Positions 44,639 through 51,733 of a stretch of DNA of 64,000 bases are shown piece after piece. The translations under genes and the position numbers were made by a program. This DNA is from Photobacterium jeanii (GTDB lineage: Bacteria > Pseudomonadota > Gammaproteobacteria > Enterobacterales > Vibrionaceae), in NCBI RefSeq assembly GCF_001650345.1, contig NZ_LVHF01000033.1, positions 248,001 through 312,000 on the forward strand, read 5' to 3'. The notes beneath the pieces are model-generated. The model was not told the DNA's origin and did no database searches. It saw only the letters and a program-made list of their open reading frames with translations. How positions within the stretch are numbered: the first letter of the stretch is position 1; every line of letters begins with the position of its first letter.

Positions 44639-44711
44639 AAAAAAAAGCCCGCTCTAAAGCTGAGCGGGCAGGGAAATATAACTTAGGGAACAACATACTT
44701 GGTTAAAGCTT
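44639..44711 (-). ncRNA. Candidate small regulatory RNA of about 70 nt
   Basis: On the minus strand, TATACT at 44724-44719 is a good -10 box, with a weak -35 (TTGTGT, 16-base spacer). Seven bases further a transcript could start, and it would end in a perfect terminator (GCCCGCTC-loop-GAGCGGGC plus eight T). The next upstream gene already has its own terminator at 44898-44920, so this second terminator needs its own transcript. The body has two TTCCCT motifs, single-stranded pyrimidine patches suited to base pairing. ATTTCCCTG directly before the terminator stem resembles the 3' part of SdsR/RyeB as remembered. No start codon with a useful frame is present. Confidence 0.45.
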
Positions 44712-44897
44712 GAGCAGAAGTATATCTGTGTATAAAAAACACACAATGATCAACTTTGTAAAACTTGTATGTGCTTTTGTTAAATGACTTTATTGTTAAA
44801 AACTTAGGGTTGAAGAAAAATTCACCCCTAAAAGCCGAAAATAAACAACCTGTACACCTATGCCTTATAAAGGCTGCTTCTTGGCGGCTTACTCTTA

Positions 44898-44920
44898 AGA
44901 AAAGTCTTACTTATAAGACT
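44898..44920 (-). terminator. Terminator of the helical-protein gene
   Basis: AGTCTTA-TAAG-TAAGACT followed by TTTCTT on the minus strand, two bases past the stop at 44923. Confidence 0.7.
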
Positions 44921-44922
44921 GC

Positions 44923-45480
44923 TTAGCGCCCAAAAAATCTCTCCAGGCGTTGCCAAAGTGAGCTTGTTGCTTCTGATGGCTGTTTATTGTCTTTTGTTGT
45001 TTTTCCATGGTAATAACTGGCTAAAAATTGGCTACGTAATGCTTGTGCCTCATCGCTCGATGTAAGTAATTCCGCTACGCGTTGGGCTTGTTCATTGGCA
45101 TAGCTAAAATCGATCCCACAGTAGCCTTGCACTAATAGCCACAGGTGAGTTTCAAGCGCTAATTGGTTGTGATCTTGCGAGATGAACTTACTTTTTTGCT
45201 CTTCACCTATAGTCTCGCTAAACACTTGTTGCATGCGCTGTATGGCTTCAGCATTTTGGCTATAAGCTAGTTCTGTTTGTTGCTGTGCCTTAGTCAATAG
45301 CCCGAGCAGTAAGTCCGTTTGGTGTTTATCACGCTTTTGTTCACAGACTCGCTCAAAAAAAGTATGTTGATTCTCAATAAAGTCAGTGAGTTGTTTTTGC
45401 TGGGTTTCTGATAATGCCAGTCGTGGTAACCCAACTTGTTCTAAGGCTTGCTGAAGTAAGGATGAAGATGAGTTTGACAT
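44923..45480 (-). CDS. Helical cytoplasmic protein, function unknown
   Basis: Protein of 185 residues, not recognised. It is almost wholly alpha-helical and Gln/Glu-rich (TKAQQQTELAYSQNAEAIQR), has no signal or membrane segment and ends in a basic tail (LWQRLERFFGR). It is divergent from the glutathione peroxidase gene, with about 145 bases between their start codons. Confidence 0.6.
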   Translation of the reverse strand: MSNSSSSLLQQALEQVGLPRLALSETQQKQLTDFIENQHTFFERVCEQKRDKHQTDLLLGLLTKAQQQTELAYSQNAEAIQRMQQVFSETIGEEQKSKFISQDHNQLALETHLWLLVQGYCGIDFSYANEQAQRVAELLTSSDEAQALRSQFLASYYHGKTTKDNKQPSEATSSLWQRLERFFGR

Positions 45481-45625
45481 AAAATTGGTGATCGGTTCGC
45501 GTCAGTCATAGGTATAAACGTGATACTAACACAAGCTGGCTTGGCATTTATTGAGTAAAAACTCCAACTTAGGGAATGAAGCTGCTAGAGTTAATCGCAA
45601 CAAGAGAAAGTCAAAGGACAAGACG

Positions 45626-46108
45626 ATGACAACATTCTATGATTTTTCAGCGGATAGTATTCGTGGTGAAGCGATCGATATGTCTGCTTTCGCAGATAAA
45701 GTGGTAATGGTCGTCAATACGGCGAGTGAATGTGGCTTTACGCCACAATACCAAGGCTTACAAGACCTGTATGCTAAATACCAAGACCAAGGATTGGTGA
45801 TTTTAGGCTTTCCTTGTAACCAGTTTGGCGGGCAAGAGCCAGGCGAAAACGATTCTATAGAGCAAGCATGCCAAATTAATTATGGGGTTGAATTCCCAAT
45901 GTTTGCCAAAGTGGATGTTAATGGTGCTGAGAGCCATCCGCTGTTTCAATTTTTGACTCAGAAACTGCCGGGTACGTTTGGTCGTAAGATCAAATGGAAC
46001 TTCACTAAGTTTTTGATTGGTCGTGATGGTGAGCCAATTAAACGTTACGCTCCAACGAAAAGCCCTGCTTCAATGGAAGCGGACATTGTGCGCGCCTTAG
46101 CGAAATAG
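45626..46108 (+). CDS. Glutathione peroxidase (Cys type)
   Basis: Peroxidase of 160 residues that reduces hydroperoxides with thiols. The catalytic set is complete: Cys36 (TASECGFT, replacing selenocysteine), Gln66 (FPCNQFGG), Trp124 and Asn125 (KWNFTKF). A second cysteine in SIEQACQIN may allow a thioredoxin-dependent cycle, as in BtuE. The start at 45626 follows AAGGA; an in-frame ATG 25 codons earlier has no family sequence. Its last 12 bases overlap the end of the convergent CHAD gene. Confidence 0.9.
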   Translation: MTTFYDFSADSIRGEAIDMSAFADKVVMVVNTASECGFTPQYQGLQDLYAKYQDQGLVILGFPCNQFGGQEPGENDSIEQACQINYGVEFPMFAKVDVNGAESHPLFQFLTQKLPGTFGRKIKWNFTKFLIGRDGEPIKRYAPTKSPASMEADIVRALAK

Positions 46109-47059
46109 TCGTTCACCTTTGGTCGACAGATAAGCGTTTACTTGGCTGATCTGGCCTAAAATGTCAGCTTTGCTGGCAAGGTGTTGTTGCTCGGTTAAAG
46201 TGATTAATTCAGAAACTGCCCGATAGCGATGGCTATTGGGCTTTTTATTATTTCGGTAGGTATTTAAAAAGCTCTGCTGTACCGCTGAATCGTTAAAGTC
46301 GCCCAGCTTATCTTGCAAGACTTTGAGATGCTTGAGGTGCGTTTTCACCGTCGCTTGATGTAATAAGGGGGCGAAGTATTCCAAACTATACCTAAGCTTT
46401 TTACAATCAATCCTAAGTTGGTGAATAACGGCATCTTCGCTTTTGTTATCAATACTTAAAATCCGTTGGCAGACTTGAGTTTGGCTTTTATTTAATACCT
46501 GTTTCGCAATAGGTAAGCAAAGGGGCTTTTCTTTGTTTTTCTCCGCCTTTTGTTGCCAAGGTTGGTTAAGCATAGGCAATAACTCATCCCATTGAGCTTG
46601 GTAATCCTCACTTTTTAACCAACGCTTCAGATCTTTAAAGCTAGCTTTACGTACATCCTGAATATCATCAAAAAATCGCGCTAAGCCTTGATGGTGTGGA
46701 TGGTCTAAATAATCAAAGTAGTCATCCATTTTCATGAGATACACATCTAAATCGCGCAGAGCATTAGTGCGTTGCATGAACTGCTTGAGCTGTTCGGTGA
46801 TGGCTTGTTGCTCTTTGTTTGGGCAAAAAGGTTTGAGCAACTTGAGCAAGGCGCGAACACGGCGAAGTGCGACTCGGTATTGATGAAGAAATTCCGTGTC
46901 ATCATCACGAATGATGCCTTTTTCATGTTGACGGGCATAACTGATTTCGTTTTGCAGATATTGCTGGAGCAGAGGTAAGAATGTGGCATCGGCGACCAGT
47001 TTAACTTTACGTGATTTGCGTTTCGGTAAATTAAGCGTATCTCGTCGCGTTACATTCAT
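46097..47059 (-). CDS. CHAD-domain protein
   Basis: Protein of 320 residues made of two helical CHAD repeats with conserved His and basic residues: FLHQYRVALRRVRALLKLL (about 54-72) and VIHQLRIDCKKLRYSLEYF (about 211-229). CHAD domains bind polyphosphate through these basic helices and are often found near phosphate or polyP genes. There is no CYTH triphosphatase domain or gene beside it. The gene ends inside the glutathione peroxidase gene on the other strand. Confidence 0.85.
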   Translation of the reverse strand: MNVTRRDTLNLPKRKSRKVKLVADATFLPLLQQYLQNEISYARQHEKGIIRDDDTEFLHQYRVALRRVRALLKLLKPFCPNKEQQAITEQLKQFMQRTNALRDLDVYLMKMDDYFDYLDHPHHQGLARFFDDIQDVRKASFKDLKRWLKSEDYQAQWDELLPMLNQPWQQKAEKNKEKPLCLPIAKQVLNKSQTQVCQRILSIDNKSEDAVIHQLRIDCKKLRYSLEYFAPLLHQATVKTHLKHLKVLQDKLGDFNDSAVQQSFLNTYRNNKKPNSHRYRAVSELITLTEQQHLASKADILGQISQVNAYLSTKGERLFR

Positions 47060-47297
47060 GCGGCCACCTCCATGTATAAATCTATACCAAGTGGGCGTCG
47101 ATTGCTGATGCGATTGTAAATAAACACGAGTGAAAAAGGCGTTTTAATCCATTATCGGTCAGCGCGAAATAGTGATGGCAATGAGTGTTTACAACTTTGG
47201 TTTACAGCGTTGAAGAGGCTATTGAGGGTGAAACTTCTCAATGTGTAATGACTATTGCTAAGCCTATTAATAACACCAACCGAAAGGATGTGATGAT

Positions 47298-48383
47298 ATG
47301 AATGCGCTGGCAAACCCATTGGGGACAGATGGATTTGAATTTGTTGAATACACGGCACCGACCGCTGACGGCGTCGCAAAGTTAAAGCAGCTTTTTGGCC
47401 TAATGGGCTTTGCGGAAATCGCTCAACATAAACACAAACAAGTGTGGTTGTTCCGCCAAGGTGACATCAATTTTATTGTTAACGGTGAAGGGGAGCCTGC
47501 TCAGCATACCCAAGCTGCAGGCTTTGCGGGCGTTCACGGCGCGAGTGTGAATGCGATGGCTTTTCGGGTGCAAGATTCAATGACAGCGCTGGCTTATGCG
47601 GTCGACAAAGGCGCGACAGCTTGTGCAGCCCAAGCAGGCCCTATGGAGCTAAATATTCCAGCCATTTACGGAATTGGTGAGTCGTTAATTTACTTGGTGG
47701 ATCGCTATGGTGAGCAAGATATTTATAGCGTTGACTTTGATTTCTATCCAGATTATCAGCAGCGTCTAGCACAGGCAGACGCTGGGCTTGAGGTGATTGA
47801 TCACCTTACTCATAACGTGAAACAAGGGAATATGGATTTATGGGCGAGCTTTTATGAAAAGATCGCTAATTTCCGCGAGATCCGCCATTTCGATATCAAA
47901 GGGCAGTTCACTGGTTTGTTATCTCGCGCAATGACTGCGCCATGCGGCAAGATCCGCATTCCGATCAATGAATCAAGTGACGACAAATCTCAAATTGCGG
48001 AGTATTTGGATCAGTACAATGGCGAAGGGATCCAGCATATTGCCTTGAGCACCCAAGATATTTACGCCACTGTTGCCAAACTTAAAGCGGGTGGGTTGGG
48101 TTTTATGGATACCCCTGACACGTATTATGAGCAGATCAACGCCCGTGTTAAAGGTCATGAAGAAGACATTGCTAAGTTGCAGCAACTTAAAATTTTAATC
48201 GACGGTGATGATAGTGGGATCTTGTTGCAGATCTTTACTGATACCGTGATTGGCCCAGTGTTCTTTGAAATTATTCAGCGTAAAGGTAATCAAGGTTTTG
48301 GTGAAGGGAATTTCCAAGCTCTATTTGAATCGATCGAGCTTGATCAGATCCGTCGCGGGGTACTCAAGTCGCCATCTGAGTAA
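47298..48383 (+). CDS. hppD: 4-hydroxyphenylpyruvate dioxygenase
   Basis: Non-haem iron enzyme of 361 residues that turns 4-hydroxyphenylpyruvate into homogentisate in tyrosine degradation. The Fe ligands are His169 (VIDHLTHNV), His247 (GIQHIAL) and Glu324 (VFFEIIQRKG); the C-terminal helix GNFQALFESIE is also typical. Upstream AAGGA is at about ten bases. The other genes of the pathway (hmgA, fahA, maiA) are not adjacent, unlike in several vibrios. Confidence 0.93.
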   Translation: MNALANPLGTDGFEFVEYTAPTADGVAKLKQLFGLMGFAEIAQHKHKQVWLFRQGDINFIVNGEGEPAQHTQAAGFAGVHGASVNAMAFRVQDSMTALAYAVDKGATACAAQAGPMELNIPAIYGIGESLIYLVDRYGEQDIYSVDFDFYPDYQQRLAQADAGLEVIDHLTHNVKQGNMDLWASFYEKIANFREIRHFDIKGQFTGLLSRAMTAPCGKIRIPINESSDDKSQIAEYLDQYNGEGIQHIALSTQDIYATVAKLKAGGLGFMDTPDTYYEQINARVKGHEEDIAKLQQLKILIDGDDSGILLQIFTDTVIGPVFFEIIQRKGNQGFGEGNFQALFESIELDQIRRGVLKSPSE

Positions 48384-48507
48384 AGTCTCTGTGAAAAGTT
48401 AATGTATCTCTATTGCCCTATTTTCACCACTGCGAGGGCGGTGGTGATTGCTAAGGGAAGGGGGAGCAAGTGAGCGGCAAGAATGTGAGTTATTCAAGTG
48501 CTGACTA

Positions 48508-50028
48508 TTAGAGTAAATCTTCGATCGGCAATATTCCTGAAAACCAAGCCCCAAAGCGGCGTAAGTAGCTGACATCTGGTTCGCTAGTTAATGTTTGCTG
48601 TTTATGATCATCAATCCAAACTACATCACCGTTGGAATCTAATGCTAAACGGTAGGTGTTCTTTTTTAAGTTTGGTTCAAGCGCTTGATAAACCTTGGCG
48701 GCAAACACTGGTGAGTCAATAACCACGCCCATTTCCGTGTTGTACTGTGCCGAGCGCGGATCGAAATTAAACGACCCCACGAACAGTTGCTCGCGATCCA
48801 TAATGTAAGTTTTGGCATGCAAACTGGTACGTGAACTCCCTAGCCATGAATGCTGTTTATTAACCTGAGGGTCAACCTTGGTTTCGTACAACTTAACGCC
48901 AGCAGCCAATAAGGTTTGGCGACGTTTGGCATACCAACCATGAACGGCAAATACGTCGTTAGAGGCGAGTGAGTTGGTGATAATGGTGATCTTTTTACCG
49001 TCACGTGCTGCTTGGGCTAATGCTTCTGCCCCTTCCTCTGTTGGTACAAAATACGGTGAGATCAGTAGCAGCTCATGCTGAGTGTGTTCCAGTAAGGTTG
49101 AGATTTGGTGGAGAAGTGGGTTTTCTGTACTTGGCGCTGAGAGTTTAGAAGGTAGATCGTAATGCAGCTCGGCTTCACCCCAGAAAAAAGGGAGCGCCTG
49201 TGTTTTGAGCTGTTCGATAATAGGTAGTTTTGATAACGCGTAAAAGTATGGGGAATCGGCAATATGCTCGTATTGCTCGTTATACCATTGTTTGATTTCT
49301 TGCTGCGGTATCTGTTTTCCTTTTCCTACTAAGTGCTCAATGGGAGTGGAAAACTCACTGTTCCAGTACACATCAAATTGGTTAGCTATTGGCGGGACAA
49401 CATCGCCGACGAGCAGTAAATCAAAATCACCAAACTCTACCGAACCGTTAGCTGAGAAGTACTCATCCCCGATATTTCGCCCTCCCGTGATGGCAAAAAT
49501 ACCATCGGCTAATAGCGCCTTGTTGTGCATTCGTCGGTGCAGTTGGTCGAAGTCGTTGAGAAAGCCAACAGCCCTGACTGTGCGGTGTGAAAAAGGATTA
49601 AAGAGCCGTACTTCAATATTAGGGTGAGCGGAAATACTTACCATGTCTTCATCATTACGATTTTGCATATCATCAAGCAAAATTCGAACGCGTACCCCGC
49701 GTTCTGCCGCCTGATACAGATACATGGAAATGATGGTGCTGGTGATGTCGTCACGATAGATGTAGTACTGAACATCTAGCGATTGCTCGGCGGCTTGAAT
49801 GACGGCTAAGCGGGCAATAAAGGCATCTTTGCCATCGGCAAGGGGGTGAAACCCTGTTAGTTCAGGGAAAGGTTCAACAATAGGCTGGGTGTATTGAGCA
49901 AGTTTGGTCTTGCTGTCGCTGGGGAGCGCGTAGCTCGCAGATTTGGGTAACTCAGGTAAGGTGGTGCTACAACCAGATAAAAGCAGCAAGAAGCCTGAGG
50001 CGAAAGCACGAAAAGGTAATCTGTTCAT
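48508..50028 (-). CDS. Phospholipase-D-family lipoprotein (cardiolipin synthase ClsC-like)
   Basis: Protein of 506 residues with two HKD motifs: His168-Lys170-Asp175 (RRMHNKALLADG) and His404-Lys406-Asp411 (SLHAKTYIMDRE), each followed by the GGRN/GSFN pattern. The signal peptide ends in the lipobox LSGC (Cys20), so it is attached to a membrane facing the periplasm. This fits ClsC/YmdC-like enzymes, which make cardiolipin from phosphatidylglycerol and phosphatidylethanolamine; the usual partner ymdB-like gene is not beside it. A secreted phospholipase is the alternative. Confidence 0.83.
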   Translation of the reverse strand: MNRLPFRAFASGFLLLLSGCSTTLPELPKSASYALPSDSKTKLAQYTQPIVEPFPELTGFHPLADGKDAFIARLAVIQAAEQSLDVQYYIYRDDITSTIISMYLYQAAERGVRVRILLDDMQNRNDEDMVSISAHPNIEVRLFNPFSHRTVRAVGFLNDFDQLHRRMHNKALLADGIFAITGGRNIGDEYFSANGSVEFGDFDLLLVGDVVPPIANQFDVYWNSEFSTPIEHLVGKGKQIPQQEIKQWYNEQYEHIADSPYFYALSKLPIIEQLKTQALPFFWGEAELHYDLPSKLSAPSTENPLLHQISTLLEHTQHELLLISPYFVPTEEGAEALAQAARDGKKITIITNSLASNDVFAVHGWYAKRRQTLLAAGVKLYETKVDPQVNKQHSWLGSSRTSLHAKTYIMDREQLFVGSFNFDPRSAQYNTEMGVVIDSPVFAAKVYQALEPNLKKNTYRLALDSNGDVVWIDDHKQQTLTSEPDVSYLRRFGAWFSGILPIEDLL

Positions 50029-50166
50029 TAACCTATGATTGTTGAGCCTGAAAAACGTAAGTGTAGCACTCGCTGTACTTTTATCATTAATAGAATCTGG
50101 CAGCGTAGTTGATAACTTGTTACGTAAGTTGAGTGATTTCCTGTTTCATTTCTCTAGGCATTAAAA

Positions 50167-50192
50167 AAGCCTGCAATTGCAGGCTTAATTTC
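50167..50192 (-). terminator. Terminator of the membrane/winged-helix gene
   Basis: AAGCCTGCAATTGCAGGCTT is a perfect palindrome followed on the minus strand by a T-run. It lies about 25 bases after the stop at 50217. Confidence 0.8.
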
Positions 50193-50216
50193 AATAATGA
50201 AGGTTAGTGATAATGC

Positions 50217-51272
50217 TTAGCTCGGTAAACCGTGCCACTGATAGTGATTATTGGGTTTCTTACTAACAATACCTTCTTCCATAAACTGCTTGAAAATATC
50301 GTCCACTTCTTCAGCGCTTAATTTTAAGAATCGCACTACTGCACGTTTAGTACAGGTTACTTGGTTCTCGTTTAATGCTTCAAACACCTGCTCGTAAGGC
50401 GTCTTCGGTTTTTCAGGCTCTGCTGGTGCCGTTTGTTGTGGCTCTTCTGCATCACTGTTTGTGCTGGTGGTGTGTACAGGCGCCAGCAGTTCAGGCTCTT
50501 TGTGCTCCGGTTGGTTGTAAGCATCAATTGTAATTGGGTTCATACGACGGAACTGGTTGCGAAAACGTAACTCTTCACCAATTAGCCCTACAAAGAATGC
50601 CGCGAAGAAATCGAGTAGTACCGACAAGAAAACAACCAAACCAAGCTGAGCGGTTTGGGTCTGTACGTTAAGTGATTTCGCTAAGCTATCAATTAAACCC
50701 AACACAGAGCCTTGGCTAACAACTGGCAGGCTATCGCGTTTAACGGCGAGTTCTTGCTGCTGCTGACGTAGTACATCGTTGGCTTTTTGAATGCGAGCAA
50801 CACCGGTCGCAATACGCTCCATCTGAATGTATTTCTCAGCGGCAACATTGTTAAGCGCAATTTGCTTTTCAATCGCGTCAATCTGCATGTTATATGTGTT
50901 GATTTTGCTTTGCTGTACGTTAACGTGGCTTTGCGCTTGGTTGGTTGCACTGTTAATACCACCAATTGAACCACCAATTGAGATGGCTGCCAGCACAGCA
51001 TAGAACGCAAAGGCTGAGAAGGCGCCGGTATAGTTACGACGCGCACGGCGTTCGCCAAATTCATACCACGCGAAGAACTTACCTAATTCAAAAATGACAG
51101 CTAAGCCACCGAACAAGAACTGCATCAGCGGATCTTCGTCAATGGATAAGAACAGCAGCAGCGAGAAAACAATCGAAGCCAAAATAGAGGCGCTGGTAAA
51201 GCTATAAACCGTCCACATTGCGAACGGTCCTTTCGGATACCTTACAGGTAGTGTGTCGTTGTACATCATCAT
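50217..51272 (-). CDS. Membrane protein with periplasmic-type coiled coil and C-terminal winged helix
   Basis: Protein of 351 residues with no recognised family. Layout: three membrane segments (about 20-42, 50-70, 84-105), a long coiled coil with Gln/Asn/Ile-Val heptads (112-185), a fourth membrane segment (208-233), a Pro/Glu/Thr-rich linker (about 255-300) and a compact C-terminal domain (about 303-351: VFEALNENQVTCTKRAVVRFLKL, then IVSKKPNNHYQW) that looks like a winged helix. With three segments before it, the coiled coil should lie in the periplasm, and the winged domain in the cytoplasm. Three Met codons are in a row at the start; the Shine-Dalgarno is weak. DNA or protein binding by the tail is inferred only. 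Confidence 0.6.
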   Translation of the reverse strand: MMMYNDTLPVRYPKGPFAMWTVYSFTSASILASIVFSLLLFLSIDEDPLMQFLFGGLAVIFELGKFFAWYEFGERRARRNYTGAFSAFAFYAVLAAISIGGSIGGINSATNQAQSHVNVQQSKINTYNMQIDAIEKQIALNNVAAEKYIQMERIATGVARIQKANDVLRQQQQELAVKRDSLPVVSQGSVLGLIDSLAKSLNVQTQTAQLGLVVFLSVLLDFFAAFFVGLIGEELRFRNQFRRMNPITIDAYNQPEHKEPELLAPVHTTSTNSDAEEPQQTAPAEPEKPKTPYEQVFEALNENQVTCTKRAVVRFLKLSAEEVDDIFKQFMEEGIVSKKPNNHYQWHGLPS

Positions 51273-51733
51273 GGTTATGTTAAATGGGGGTGACCCGCTT
51301 GCAGGCGTACCTACAGGCTGAAAATTTAAAGGTCGAAAGCATACCGCAAAACTGGTCTTAACCCTTGATAAATCGCGGTCTGGAGGCTTTTCCAGATGTA
51401 ATTTTACACACTGCTTTCATAACTGGTTATTAGTTGCTCAGCTTCTACTGTAGCGAGGCTTCTTTGTGCTACTTGAGTGCGGAAAATAAGTAAGCGGAGA
51501 CAATATTGCTAAGGGGAGAGGTTGTGCTTGAAAGCGCCTTGTTGCCTGCTCTTTGCTGTATAAGTAATAAAGGCTTCATGCTTAACAGGAATTAATTGTA
51601 ACAGTTTGATTTTTATCGGCTAAATTGTGTTCTGTTGGTGTGCTTATTGTTGGGTTTAATCCATTTGGACGGTAATATCCAGCTCGCTTATGAGTATATG
51701 CTCAATAATTCACATGCAGAGAAAATAACAACA
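51273..51733. other. Divergent intergenic region, about 460 bases
   Basis: It contains no coding frame, tRNA, or strong hairpin. It should hold the promoters of the minus-strand membrane protein and the plus-strand VCBS lipoprotein; no convincing match to a promoter was found. Confidence 0.5.

Larger units (their letters stand above)
44363..44922. other. Intergenic region of 560 bases with a candidate sRNA
   Basis: No coding frame of note. It holds a minus-strand terminator with eight T at 44639-44669 (see the sRNA entry) and a second minus-strand terminator at 44898-44920 for the gene ending at 44923. The first 270 bases show no recognisable structure. Confidence 0.5.

Noticed and set aside
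47190..47215. TyrR box before hppD (TTTACA repeats)
   Set aside because: The left half matches TGTAAA at only 3 of 6 positions at the right spacing, so the site is not convincing.
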